DNA of 64,000 nt from Chrysogorgia sp. JL179-B06 (GCA_035772405.1 JAYKKM010000046.1:678501-742500), one strand, 5' to 3'. Positions 58,041-62,604 are shown, numbered from the stretch's first letter. Notes: a model not told the origin generated them from the sequence alone. Translations and numbers: made by a program.

Positions 58041-60523
58041 TTCGGTGAGAAATGGATAACTGCCGCAGCGAGATTATCACTAAATATTAAATTAAATCAG
58101 TTCAGTGATTAGAGCCATTTTTCGGGCCTTTTCTCGATATATGAGCAACCGAAATGTAAAAATATTATAGCATCAACCCAAGTCAGTTTTAGGGTTAGGA
58201 TTTTGGGATTTAGATTAGGGTTAGGGTTAGGGTTAGGATTAGGATTTGGGTTAGGTTTGTATTTGGGTTTGTTCATATATCGAGAAAGCGCCTTGGCCGA
58301 GAAAATCGAAGGAAAAGTTTATGTAAATCAGGACGAATCTTTATCGATATAAAGCCCCGATACGGTCATGATTTTCCTTTGTGTTTTCCTCATGAATTAT
58401 TAATGATTTGTGAATGCAATGTAACGTACAAAGTCAGGATAATTAACGAAGTGAGATATAGAAGAGTTGTAAACGCAAATCTTTATAATTTCTATATAAA
58501 TTTCTTTCGATAAAACAGTTTATTTCGTACTGAATTTTTCACTGCATAAGCACTTTAAGAGACGAATGGAAAATATTCTAACAAGGAAACTGAAGAGACT
58601 TTACCGTTTTGTGTCTTTAGCGAAGAGGATTGTCAGAAGGCTTTCGCAGATTTTAACGGAAGATGGTACGCGGGAAGACAACTGTCGTGCGAGTTCTCTC
58701 CAGTGACGAACTGGAAATCAGCAATCTGTGGTAAGGTTATCAAGCTCCACATTTATTTCACTTCAATATTGTGTACGTAGTGTTTTCGTGCTGTACTTAA
58801 GGTTAGGACACACGAGGGGACAAATCGCGGGGGCATTTCCCCTGTTGAGGACACACGAGGGGACATGTCAGAGAGGGAAAAGGAAAATAGATTATAAAAT
58901 AACATGTATGCTACGCAGGCTCTGATTGGTCAATACCCGTGTTTGGATCAGGCCATCCAAACACGGAAACTTCCCGCCAAAAATGTCCTTAGGTTTTTCT
59001 GCTCGTTCTCTTGTATTATTTTATAAAATAAATACCTAATGGTTTTTCCGTGTTTGGATACTGTTATCCAAACACTTGGGAAGTTGCTCGACTTTCGAAA
59101 AGCTAAAAACACTCGCCTAGCGGCTCGTGTTTTTTACGCTTTTCTCCAGTCTCGCAACTTCCCGCGTGTTTGGATCACAGTATCCAAACACGGAAACCAT
59201 TAGGTATTTCTTTAATAACGTTCTTTGATTGGATTATTTTAATTTGGTCGCAGTGGTTTATTATAATTTTGTCCACGCGACAAGATTTCGCATGGTGCAT
59301 ACGACGGGATTTGTCCCTGCAACACGTCCCCTAGATTTGTCGCCTCGTATGTCCTAACCTTTAGATTCTACGATTAAAAATCGCAACAGAATTTTAGTCG
59401 CAGTAGCATTTTAAAGGGTTAATAGACCAATTACATAAGTACCACAATGCATCATCGCACGCATATATTGCCTGAACAGAATTCAAAATAATGAAGTTGT
59501 GACTATGCATGCATAATGATGCATTCTGGTATTCATGATCAATCAATCAACAACTTTATTTAACCACACTAAACCTCATCAACTGAAAGTTGGTTTCCAC
59601 GAGGGGCGTGTGATTTAACTAAGTGTAAGCATAAATTGGTATACCATTACGATATTGACCGCGGGCACTCCCTTGGGAAGATAAGGTTAAAACCCGCTCT
59701 TAATAAGGTTAAAATAGTATTTTTATCTCATTTTTCAGGATTTTTTGAAAGAAATTGTTGCCCGCGTGGTAAGAACTGCAACTTTCTTCACGTATATCGC
59801 AATCGTGATGATGACCGATTTGTCCACAGATCGGAAAATCGTCGGTATGGTTGTGACAGACCGTTTAGCCGAGAGAGGGACACGCGACACCATTCAATGA
59901 GATCCAGGGTATCCGGCGACCGGAGCCGATCTGGACACGATAGCCGCCGGAATGACGATCGTGATGAAAGCGTGTATGAGGGTAGCTGTCGTAGATCGCG
60001 AAGAAGGCGATCGCGAAGTTATAGTGATGAGGAAAATTATCCTCAAAGACGGCGACGAAGTAGGAGTAGAAGTAGACATAGGAGTAGAAGTAGAGGTAAG
60101 AGTAGGGATAGGAGTACGAGTAGAGATAGGAGAAGGGCTAGGAACAGGGCTGGGAGTAGGGCTAGGAGTGGAAGTTACGATATGGGTAGGAGAAGGAGTA
60201 GAAGCAGAAGTAGGAGTGTGAGTAGTAGCAGGAGTGGAGGTAGAGGTAGGACCAGTGTGAATGCCGAGGAAAATGATGCGGAAGGTTCACGTAGTCGACC
60301 ATTGAGTGTAAATGGAGACATGGACAAACAAAGCGATGATGAAACGACGAACGACGACTATCGGCGAAGGGAACGTGCCGAATCGGCGAGTTCCGACGGG
60401 GATCGCTCCTCTCGAAGTAATCATAAGTCGAAAAAGAAGCACAAAAAGCACAAGAAACACAAAAGACGACACAAAAGTCGCAACGAGAACGAACTTAGCG
60501 CCACACGTGATAGTGACGCATGA
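14360..60523 (+). CDS. ZRSR2: ZRSR2, U2AF35-related splicing factor (14 exons)
   Basis: The exons are 14360-14403, 14634-14725, 18149-18182, 18980-19033, 25990-26098, 27870-27956, 36089-36139, 39585-39632, 45005-45060, 46630-46750, 50832-50924, 56299-56354, 58621-58730 and 59739-60523. They sum to 1740 nt, giving 579 residues, and every junction is GT-AG and phase-consistent. Order and content follow animal ZRSR2/Urp: a Lys/Glu-rich helical region (about 1-160); CCCH finger 1 (C178, C187, C193, H197); a U2AF homology motif (about 198-317) with [10 protein letters not shown] and [14 protein letters not shown] finger 2 (C318, C326, C332, H336); and an RS/RD domain (about 345-579) ending in a His/Lys-rich block. 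ZRSR2 recognises 3' splice sites, chiefly of U12-type introns, in the nucleus. Human ZRSR2 has 482 residues; the extra length is mainly in the RS tail. None of its own introns has a U12-type donor. The gene is large (46 kb) because its introns are full of transposons. The start is the first ATG (MADDVNVQ) in frame with exon 2; a transcript was not available to confirm it. Confidence 0.93.
14634..14725 (+). CDS. ZRSR2: ZRSR2 exon 2
   Basis: After a tttag acceptor it reads (S)[18 protein letters not shown]..., matching the human SHKKYRAALKKEKRKKRRQ region. The donor is gtatac. Confidence 0.9.
14777..16073. mobile_element. Inverted-arm element with a nested TIR element (intron 2)
   Basis: The arms 14777-14938 and 15907-16073 are complementary (GTACTGGAGTCAAAAGATTT / TCTTTTGAGTTTTGACTCC; TCTAGACTCTCTACTTA / TAAGTAGAGAGTCTAGA). 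Between them another element, about 14948-15523, has ends TTCGAAGGTGTAACATCCCC and GGGGATGTTACACCTTCGA and a poly-C tract at 14967-14982. The frame at 15368-15649 inside it has no recognisable domain. Confidence 0.65.
16095..16470. repeat. Hairpin repeat (intron 2)
   Basis: AAACGTTACATCAC, GTAGAGGGAGG and CAGTCAGCAGCAAGCAATTG in the left arm have their complements at 16380-16450. The centre has a GGTTAGGGTTAG word. Confidence 0.65.
16545..18148. other. Rest of intron 2
   Basis: There is a tRNA-SINE fragment at about 16555-16640 (CAATCAGAAGGTTTTAGG, TTTTCTGAG). A perfect hairpin at 16692-16758 is made of GAGTTTCACAGCCATGGACG with its complement. A small duplication of TTTTTTGCGTGTCTGCTAT lies at about 17752-17790. 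No other gene is recognised. Confidence 0.5.
18149..18182 (+). CDS. ZRSR2: ZRSR2 exon 3 (34-nt microexon)
   Basis: It encodes (E)[10 protein letters not shown](R) and matches the human EEQQQLEEE region. Phases 1 and 2 fit both neighbours. The donor gttcgt is weak. Confidence 0.85.
18183..18979. other. Intron 3, AT-rich
   Basis: This intron holds (TA)n tracts at about 18485-18530 and 18895-18935. No gene or clear mobile element is seen. Confidence 0.6.
18980..19033 (+). CDS. ZRSR2: ZRSR2 exon 4
   Basis: It encodes [17 protein letters not shown] in the only phase compatible with exons 3 and 5. The sequence is charged and helical as in the family, but residue-level similarity is low. The donor gtggta is non-optimal. 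Confidence 0.8.
19232..19721. mobile_element. TTAA-flanked palindromic MITE no. 1 (intron 4)
   Basis: TTAA lies at both ends (19232-19235 and 19718-19721). The tips are AGGACATTGGCAACAAAAA and its complement. The arms pair for ~170 bp, including GAAAGAACTTGTAAAATGAT and TGAAATATTTCAGTTTG. The piggyBac type is inferred from the TTAA target. There is no transposase. Confidence 0.85.
20314..20466. repeat. Hairpin repeat with TCGTGTTTTACACG loop
   Basis: AAGAAATAAAAAACTTTGTC with GATTATCGAGTTATAATGGC is followed by the complementary arm ending in GTTTTTTATTTCTT. The CG-rich centre (AACACTCGGCTATCGCCTCG) resembles the centres of the foldbacks at 50028, 52625 and 59016. Confidence 0.7.
20490..20665. 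repeat. Inverted pair of Penelope-type terminal repeats
   Basis: The left arm (20490-20570) reads AAGTGAAAAGGTGGTGAACT to AAAGG. The right arm (20571-20665) is its complement, ending CACCTTTTCATTTTGC. Each arm holds a mutated copy of the hammerhead-like motif seen intact at 62635-62690, here facing each other. Sequence 20670-21175 has only short unrecognised frames. Confidence 0.65.
21180..21490 (-). repeat. Dispersed repeat fragment
   Basis: On the minus strand it matches the family seen at 2500-2660 and 4730-4890 (ACGTTATCTCGGTCAATATT and TTACGAGAACGTGCATACCC). Two partial copies follow each other. Confidence 0.6.
21808..24175 (-). repeat. Minisatellite grown inside a tRNA-SINE
   Basis: About 140 copies of a 16-17-bp unit (CCCTAATGTTCTGATT and variants CTAATCTTTCTGATTCC, CTAATGTTTCGATCCC) fill 21823-24136. 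The left border AGAATCGAACC is the complement of a tRNA T-arm/B box. The right border (TTCTGATTCTCTGCGAGATA, then CTCTAACCGTTTAGGCG) corresponds to the anticodon and D arm of the SINE seen at 7955-8017 and, inverted, at 26930-27004. A variant block (TAATCTTTCTGATCCCC, TCTTTCTGATTTCC, TGTTTCGATTCC) recurs starting at about 21922, 23191 and 23758, so parts of the array were copied in larger blocks. Confidence 0.85.
24330..24510. repeat. Simple-sequence region (GACAATCAT)n and related
   Basis: ATCATGACAATCATGACAAT and AATCAGGAATCATTATTGTC words are repeated with an A-run. The remaining sequence to 25989 has a hairpin at 25079-25196 (AAATTTCAC...ATTTTGTG with CTTCGCGA centre) and otherwise nothing recognised. 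A TTAAAGTGCTACTGCGATG motif at about 25488 resembles the tip of the element at 41387. Confidence 0.6.
25990..26098 (+). CDS. ZRSR2: ZRSR2 exon 5
   Basis: It encodes [18 protein letters not shown], then [18 protein letters not shown]. This is the clearest N-terminal match to human ZRSR2 (LLREQKAQEEF). It ends in phase 0 before gtatgc. Confidence 0.92.
26207..26545. repeat. (TATAGA)n and (TA)n microsatellite (intron 5)
   Basis: This is a hexamer/dinucleotide array that opens artificial Tyr/Ile reading frames on both strands. A copy of the 2500-2660 repeat family follows at about 26640-26720. Confidence 0.95.
26930..27004 (+). repeat. tRNA-derived SINE head
   Basis: It has a 7-bp acceptor-like pairing (AGTCTCG/CGGGACT), a D arm GCTC...GAGC and a T arm GCAGGTTCGATTCCTGT. 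The anticodon arm is imperfect: one mismatch, and loop CCGGCAA has C where U33 is invariant. The sequence that follows (CAGAATCATTTTTCTGAGG) recurs after other copies, so this is a SINE rather than a working tRNA gene. The same head is found at 7955-8017, 16555, 43446 and around the array at 21808-24175. Confidence 0.75.
27120..27710. repeat. Repeat block with ACAATTAGACAACGAG ends
   Basis: A hairpin at about 27135-27215 is formed by CAATTAGACAACGAG and its complement. The following ~200 bp (ATCAACCATAAACAACCTTT ... GATATACTC) recur at 47245-47460. No coding sequence is seen. Confidence 0.55.
27870..27956 (+). CDS. ZRSR2: ZRSR2 exon 6
   Basis: It encodes [20 protein letters not shown] plus nine residues. 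It aligns with human RKLKEQWEEQQRKEREEEEQ. It is phase 0 on both sides, acceptor ttttag, donor gtaaga. Confidence 0.9.
28155..28626 (+). mobile_element. TTAA-flanked element no. 2, carrying an ORF
   Basis: TTAA lies at 28155-28158 and 28623-28626. The tips AGGGGCAGCGTCATGA and TCATGACGCTGCCCCT are perfectly complementary. The inverted right arm of the host element supplies the empty site (ACGAAAATTAAGTTTTA), so the TTAA duplication is certain. Almost the whole interior is one open frame (next entry). Confidence 0.9.
28246..28587 (+). CDS. Hypothetical protein inside the TTAA element
   Basis: A plus-strand frame fills the element and stops at 28587. It is 124 codons from an ATG at 28213 and about 113 from the ATG at 28246 (MTSILGES). 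The protein has a basic segment ([18 protein letters not shown]), then [16 protein letters not shown], a Cys cluster CLTGCNYC and a helical C terminus. I do not recognise the family. It is far too short for a piggyBac transposase and shows no D-D-D motif. It could be a captured host or transposon domain, or a frame kept open by chance. Confidence 0.4.
   Translation: MTSILGESHGEKPENSSRKKKLHDQCKEAKKIWNDSHKRIYLTETIYQLWIGAKCLTGCNYCSDSDFAQYILKLENPALDSLLREVLQHQFVSLTMDSIMACKVEGLPDEKQT
28843..29402. mobile_element. CCATGGATA element, copy 1 (5-bp TSD TTTCA)
   Basis: The ends are CCATGGATAGTAGAAAGACT and its complement (AGTCTTTTTTGTTATCCATGG). TTTCA is duplicated at 28838-28842 and 29403-29407. Subterminal GGATAGGAAACTA and TAGTTTCCTGTCC also pair. 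It is closely similar to 41398-41982. There is no ORF of size. The superfamily is not assigned; 5-bp duplications fit few classical TIR groups. Confidence 0.88.
29646..31280. repeat. Intron 6 repeats: hairpin and foldback
   Basis: A palindrome at about 29995-30180 (GAAACGAAAATTGAGATG ... CATCTCAATTTTCGTTTC, with AAAGCCATTCTTTA inside) is related to the outer element at 28138. A degenerate foldback at 30305-30500 (TAAACACTTGGGATGTTGTG, CAACATACCGCG) belongs to the family at 50028-50210. 30500-31280 has no recognisable feature. Confidence 0.55.
31281..32400. other. Unassigned intron 6 sequence
   Basis: The longest frame (31857-32126, 89 codons, plus strand) has no recognisable domain. Nothing else is supported here. 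Confidence 0.35.
32404..32492. repeat. Hairpin repeat
   Basis: GAAATATCGGACCGATATTT is paired with CCGGAGGTCCGATATTTC around a CGAGCGCGGCGAGCGGAG centre. A similar CG-rich centre is seen at 37675-37700. Confidence 0.55.
32500..34440. other. Intron 6, hairpin at 33718-33882
   Basis: A long hairpin at 33718-33882 has arms AAGGCTAGTTTTTACTCAGG and CCTGAGAGTGGAAACTAGCC, with AGGACCGGAACGGACAG inside. Another inverted pair is at about 32790-32900 (GTCTTTATACGGAAAAATTAT / ATAATTTTGCTATAAAGAC). Frames at 33948-34139 and nearby have no recognised domain. Confidence 0.5.
34452..34987. mobile_element. TIR element TGTCA...TGACA (intron 6)
   Basis: TGTCACTAATTCCACCGGGA with GGGGGCAGAAGGAAAA pairs with TTTTCCTTCTGCCCCC and CCCGGGAGGAATTAATGACA. 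Short inner words (GGGCCATGAAACTA, TGGGTCATGAAACC) recur. There is no clear target duplication and no ORF. Confidence 0.65.
35029..35480 (+). repeat. Telomere-like minisatellite, 18-bp unit
   Basis: The unit is close to ATTAGGGTTAGTATTAAA, with GGATTAG and GGTTACT variants, about 25 copies. It contains the animal telomere word TTAGGG spaced by ATTAAA. Confidence 0.9.
35481..36088. other. End of intron 6
   Basis: A hairpin at about 35805-35890 is formed by AACACGTTGAAGTGGCGAA and its complement around an ATTAAATTAATT loop. Nothing else is recognised before the exon. Confidence 0.5.
36089..36139 (+). CDS. ZRSR2: ZRSR2 exon 7
   Basis: It encodes [17 protein letters not shown] and aligns with human EALQKMLDQAENE. 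It is phase 0 on both sides, acceptor gttag, donor gtatgt. A transposon starts 28 bp past the donor. Confidence 0.9.
36168..37508. mobile_element. TIR element GGGAGCG...CGCTCCC with poly-G tracts (intron 7)
   Basis: GGGAGCGTTCATAATTTA and TAAATTATGAACGCTCCC are complementary. Long G runs lie inside both ends (36193-36219 and about 37372-37407). A TTAA MITE is nested at 36689-37170. No transposase frame is visible. Confidence 0.75.
36689..37170. mobile_element. TTAA-flanked palindromic MITE no. 3
   Basis: TTAA lies at 36689-36692 and 37167-37170. The tips are AGTGCACCTGACATCA and complement. The arms contain AAGAACTTTTAAAATGATAA, GATATATCAGTTTGTTTGAT and TTTACGTCA. The subterminal part resembles no. 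1 although the tips differ. Confidence 0.88.
37618..37750. repeat. Hairpin repeat
   Basis: ATGAAATTTATTTCGAGTGT with AGGATATC is paired with its complement. The centre is GAACGAGTGAGCGCGGTGAA. Sequence 37751-37950 is otherwise featureless. Confidence 0.6.
37960..38467. mobile_element. hAT-like non-autonomous element
   Basis: GTGGTATTT is duplicated at 37951-37959 and 38468-38476. The ends CTGATGCGGTATTGA and ACCGCATCAGCCTA are complementary after a ~4-nt loss at the left tip. ACCGGTAATATCGAA words occur near both ends. The 8-9-bp duplication supports hAT. Confidence 0.65.
38638..39515. mobile_element. TTAA-flanked element no. 4
   Basis: TTAA lies at 38638-38641 and 39512-39515. The tips GGTGTTTATGAGATGAA and TTTCATTTCATAAACACT are complementary. 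A related right half is at about 51500-51660. It ends 69 bp before the next exon. The interior includes an inverted pair around GGTAATTCTAGG (about 39040-39090). Confidence 0.7.
39585..39632 (+). CDS. ZRSR2: ZRSR2 exon 8
   Basis: It encodes [16 protein letters not shown], matching human GTTWQNPEPPVDFRVMEK before the first zinc finger. It is phase 0 on both sides, acceptor tctacag. Confidence 0.9.
39958..41336. mobile_element. Pogo/Tigger-like non-autonomous element (intron 8)
   Basis: The ends CAGTCGACTCCCGATAACTC and GAGTTATCGGGAATCGACTG are complementary, in the style of pogo/Tigger TIRs. The left flank is TA and the right flank AA, so the TA duplication is not intact. ACTCGAAC words repeat near both ends. 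There is no transposase. TTAA element no. 5 is nested inside. Confidence 0.75.
40377..40905. mobile_element. TTAA-flanked palindromic MITE no. 5
   Basis: TTAA lies at 40377-40380 and 40902-40905. The tips AGGGATATGGCAATATAAAT and complement are followed by TGAAAGAACTCGTTAAATGG and CCTTTTACAATTTTCC. The centre has GACGTCA on both sides. Confidence 0.88.
41387..43109. mobile_element. TTAA-flanked element no. 6 with a nested insertion
   Basis: TTAA lies at 41387-41390 and 43106-43109. After removing 41398-41982 the left tip reads AGTACTACTGCGATGAAAAA, then TTCGTCTATCC. The right end is GGATAGACGAATTTTTCATC, then GGTAGCACG. No convincing gene is inside. Confidence 0.7.
41398..41982. mobile_element. 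CCATGGATA element, copy 2 (5-bp TSD TACTA)
   Basis: The ends are CCATGGATAATAGAAAGACT and AGTCTTTTTATTATCCATGG. TACTA is duplicated at 41393-41397 and 41983-41987. It is nearly identical to 28843-29402 through most of its length. Confidence 0.9.
43188..44645. mobile_element. TIR element with GAAAGTAGCCGCC repeats and inner palindrome
   Basis: The tips TACCGTACAATCT and AGATTCTACGGTA are complementary. CGAAAGTAGCCGCC/CGAAAGTAACCGCC words cluster inside both ends, with a poly-C run at 43305-43319. A long palindrome (43912-44035 with 44468-44590) contains GTTACCATCCCGAAGCGTCG and its complement. A tRNA-SINE fragment lies at 43446-43560. The frames within have no recognised domain. Confidence 0.6.
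45005..45060 (+). CDS. ZRSR2: ZRSR2 exon 9 (first half of zinc finger 1)
   Basis: It encodes [18 protein letters not shown](R). The C-x8-C-x5-C-x3-H pattern is completed by exon 10. It matches human [16 protein letters not shown]. Confidence 0.95.
45061..46629. other. Intron 9
   Basis: There are TTAGGG-like words at 45240-45295 and 46395-46495, and a hairpin at about 45440-45540 (ATCTTGCAAGGATATAG and complement). The frame at 45641-45898 has repeated GCACAATGGCTTC words and no known domain. Confidence 0.5.
46630..46750 (+). CDS. ZRSR2: ZRSR2 exon 10
   Basis: It completes zinc finger 1 ([20 protein letters not shown]) and leads into the UHM. The donor is placed at GAG|GTGAAG because phase 0 then joins F-D-D of exon 11; reading on would hit TAA at 46776. 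Confidence 0.93.
46916..47033. repeat. 20-bp tandem array (CACGCGCGAAAACCAAATAC)
   Basis: Six near-identical copies, CG-rich, in intron 10. They are preceded by a duplicated GCTGTGGAGGGGAAT-type motif at about 46860-46905. Confidence 0.85.
47034..48233. other. Intron 10, repeat fragments
   Basis: A second copy of the 27190-27385 block lies at 47215-47460. At 47655-47740 ATAACATGTACACAACAAGC and TGATTGGTCAATACCC occur, as at 51860 and 58885. No gene is recognised. Confidence 0.5.
48234..49841. mobile_element. TTAA-flanked element no. 7 (1.6 kb)
   Basis: TTAA lies at 48234-48237 and 49838-49841. The tips GGGGTGGGTTAACCC and GGGTTAACCCTCCCC are complementary. Unlike the MITEs, the interior is not palindromic. 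A 117-codon plus frame (49246-49599) has no recognised domain. This may be a deletion derivative of a larger element. Confidence 0.6.
50028..50210. repeat. Self-complementary foldback, copy 1
   Basis: ATTTTATAAAAGAAATACCT with AATGGTTTTCCGTGTTTGGA faces the complementary arm ending in CCATTAGGTATTTCTTTAAT. The centre is ACTCGCCTAGCGGCTCGTGT. Other copies are at 52625-52760, 59016-59216 and, degenerate, 30305-30500. Confidence 0.75.
50832..50924 (+). CDS. ZRSR2: ZRSR2 exon 11 (UHM)
   Basis: It encodes [20 protein letters not shown], then [11 protein letters not shown]. It matches human TYQQFLDFYEDVLPEFKNVG. It is phase 0 on both sides, donor gtcagt. Confidence 0.95.
50925..51704. other. Intron 11, first part
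   Basis: Inverted words around 51010-51300 (CATAGTTAGTAGAGGGGGAT, CCCTTCTACTAACTATG) suggest another TIR element of about 280 bp. The right half of the family of element no. 4 lies at 51500-51660. Confidence 0.45.
51705..52943. mobile_element. TTAA-flanked element no. 8 with nested foldback
   Basis: TTAA lies at 51705-51708 and 52940-52943. The tips AGGGCCTATTTCACGTTTGG and CCAAACGTGAAATAGGCACT are complementary, followed by TACATATTCGTAATATTTGG and complement. It holds a foldback at 52625-52760 and a related fragment at 51860-51935. It sits in the tip of a palindromic repeat that continues at 52944-53285. Confidence 0.8.
52944..54010. other. Intron 11, repeat remainder and unassigned sequence
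   Basis: 52944-53285 is the palindromic host repeat (ATATCTCACGTCGTTCTTGA; TGTGTAAAGCTCTTTACGTC), a relative of 28627-28842 and 29403-29645. GTCCATTATTTTTC words repeat at 53320-53415. The frames at 53613-53904 have no known domain. Confidence 0.5.
54011..54887. mobile_element. Mariner-like MITE with TA target
   Basis: The ends CAGGGGGTGACCAAAAAAAA and TTTTTTTTGGTCACCGCCTG are flanked by TA on both sides (54009-54010, 54888-54889). The arms continue with TAAAAAGTAATAAACTCGTT and GGGCAGTTTTGTGGAC and their complements. A poly-C run lies at the left. There is no transposase. Confidence 0.8.
55080..55375 (+). mobile_element. Probable 3' end of a LINE
   Basis: The stretch GAGGAGAATGTGCTGCCTTT ... 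GACTTTCGGGTCTTCTCGGA followed by an ATAAACTAAACTAAAC tail looks like the 3' terminus of a cnidarian LINE (recognised from memory only). No coding part remains here. Confidence 0.4.
55495..56210. mobile_element. Large palindromic element (intron 11)
   Basis: The arms of ~330 bp pair from GCATCAAAAAGTAGGACGAT to ATCGTCCTACTTTTTGATGC, including AAGGGAAAATATGGCACAAA and TAGTTCATTTAAACATTCAC. No ORF of note. Confidence 0.85.
56299..56354 (+). CDS. ZRSR2: ZRSR2 exon 12 (UHM)
   Basis: It encodes [18 protein letters not shown](R/S). It matches human [16 protein letters not shown]. Ends in phase 2, donor gtaaaa. Confidence 0.96.
56870..57420 (+). pseudogene. Degenerate LINE reverse transcriptase fragment
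   Basis: Frames in different phases give N-Y-R-P-I-T-N, then [31 protein letters not shown], and [20 protein letters not shown]. This is the typical finger/palm region of a non-LTR (CR1/L2/jockey-like) RT. At least one frameshift lies between the first and second blocks, and the frame is lost after about 57300. The YADD-like segment ([10 protein letters not shown], about 57393-57423) is in a shifted frame. It is a dead remnant in intron 12. Confidence 0.8.
57652..57839. mobile_element. Palindromic MITE, copy C of a three-copy family
   Basis: TATAGACCTCTTTCATAATG and CATTATGAAAGAGGTCTATA form the ends, with AAGGCTAATTT and GAACGAGGTCAGAAAGGC inside. It is the best preserved copy. Sequence to 58620 has a (TA)n run at about 57996-58035, TTAGGG-like repeats at 58191-58260 and no gene. 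Confidence 0.8.
58621..58730 (+). CDS. ZRSR2: ZRSR2 exon 13 (end of UHM)
   Basis: It encodes (S)[20 protein letters not shown], then [16 protein letters not shown]. It matches human [20 protein letters not shown]. The last Cys opens zinc finger 2. Confidence 0.96.
58797..59362. mobile_element. TIR element with nested foldback (intron 13)
   Basis: AAGGTTAGGACACACGAGGG and ACAAATC at the left pair with GATTTGTCGCCTCGTATGTC and CTAACCTT at the right. A foldback at 59016-59216 (copy of 50028-50210) and an ATAACATGTATGCTACGC fragment at 58885 are inside. 59363-59738 shows nothing else. Confidence 0.65.
59739..60523 (+). CDS. ZRSR2: ZRSR2 exon 14 (zinc finger 2 and RS domain)
   Basis: It starts (G)[17 protein letters not shown] after a tttttcag acceptor, completing CCCH finger 2. 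The rest is an Arg/Ser/Asp-rich tail with many RS dipeptides, ending in an [19 protein letters not shown] block. The stop is TGA at 60521-60523. Part of the tail (60060-60260) is a purine-rich AGGAGTAGAAGTAGA-type simple repeat, so it is open in other frames too. No AATAAA was seen close downstream. Confidence 0.96.
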
Positions 60524-61714
60524 TCAGTGACAGATAGGTCTCCAGCATTGATCTGTATAAGAGACTGAAGCAAGCCATTGTTCGCAATGTTGCAAAATCT
60601 GAAGCCAAAACATCACGAGGCGGCCATCATGGAAAGACAACCAACGCTATATGTAGTTTGTGTGCTAGAGTACGTGAAAACCTTCGACAACTGATTCGTT
60701 TTCACCACATTCTCGGATCATGTTATATAGTAAAATCATATAACATGGTCCTAGAGAGTGGTTCTAAAAGTGGTCTCTCCAATATGGCGGTCGTGAGCTA
60801 CTTCCAACTTCAATTTCAGAACAACAGATTATCTATTCAGTCTTTTATGCAAATCATTGGTCTCTAGTAAATGCTGCTTATCTATTCTTCTTTGGAATAT
60901 CTGTTCTAGTCAACCTGGCGAAATTCATTCGCAATTTAACGAATAGATTACATTTTTCCGTGCGTGCGTGTGTACTGTAATAGATGCACAGATGACATCA
61001 TAGCGTGTAAAGAACAAAAAAGTTAACAATCAAATACTAAATTTTCCAAACTTTAACATTAAATCGTCAAGTGGACAGGGCTTTTGAAGAGAGGGAAATT
61101 ACGGGGTAAAAAATCATCAGCAAATGAAAATCATGTTTAATTACGTCATTGCTGACTACATGGTTTCCATAACGTGCAAAATGTCTTGAGATTGTACTCG
61201 TGTATTCGAAAAAAGAAAACACTAACAAGGTTTTTGAACATTAAAATCCAAACGAATCAATATGGATATCCTAAGGTGTCTGCATTGATGTGAAAAACTG
61301 CTAGAATTTTTTTGGCTTTAATGCAATGCAGAGAAGTATTGCAGGAGCGTTCACTGAAAATTTCAAGTTAATCTGGTGCATTGTATTGGAGCTATAAACT
61401 CTTATAATTTGGTATGGTCAATACATTTTTGGAGATATCCTGATGACGTATATAATTCCGAAAATTCGTTCCCAGTATTTCACTATTTTGTAACTACGCC
61501 AACGGGCCAAATTTGACATTCGATATCTCGAAAAGTATTGACCCAATTTGTTTCATTTGTAAAATTGTTATTTGGATGTAAACTTTAATTTTATTCCAAA
61601 ATATAATATCGGAATTTTTCATTTCATAAGTCACGTCTCACTAGTGTACCGGACTAGATTTGGACTGGTCTGATATCGGATTACCCGTTTGCGTTTCCAC
61701 CAGATTGGACTGAC
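60524..61714. other. 3' flank of ZRSR2, unassigned
   Basis: This presumably contains the 3' UTR. TTCATTTCATAAGTCAC at about 61617 resembles a TTAA-element tip. No gene recognised. Confidence 0.45.
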
Positions 61715-62195
61715 TACCTGCACAACATTGTTCACAGTTGACAGTACAACATTGTTCACAGTTTGGTAGCACAACGTGGCTCACAGTTGGCAGCACAACA
61801 TTGTTCACAGTTGGCAGCACAACGTGCGGGTTCACAGTTGCCAGCACAAAGTTGTTCACATTTGGCAGCACAACACAGTTGGCAGCACATTGTTCACAGT
61901 TGACAGCACAACATTGTTCACAGTTGGCAGCACAACATTGTTCACAGTTGGCAGCACAGCATTGTTCACAACTGGCAGCACAACGTGGCTCGCAGTTGGC
62001 AGCACAACATTCACAGTTGGCAGCACAACATTGTTCACAGTTGCCAGCACAACATTGTTCACAGTTGCCAGCACAAAGTTGTTCACATTTGGCAGCACAA
62101 CACAGTTGGCAGCACATTGTTCACAGTTGACAGCACAACATTGTTCACAGTTGGCAGCACAACGTGGTTCACAGTTGGCAGCACAACGTGGTTCA
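61715..62195. repeat. 24-bp minisatellite (GTTGGCAGCACAACATTGTTCACA)
   Basis: About 20 copies with 12- and 13-bp deletions. A block containing CAAAGTTGTTCACATTTGGC is itself duplicated (about 61832-61931 and 62049-62161). The 24-bp period keeps several frames open on both strands (Cys-rich on the minus strand), which I take as an artefact. Confidence 0.9.
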
Positions 62196-62199
62196 CGTG

Positions 62200-62567
<368 letters not shown>

Positions 62568-62604
62568 AAAAGTAGAGTGCTGCGTAGACAGTGTTTTGAA
62601 TATA

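Noticed and set aside
14404..59738. U12-type introns in ZRSR2
   Set aside because: None of the 13 donors begins RTATCCTTT; all are ordinary GT donors.
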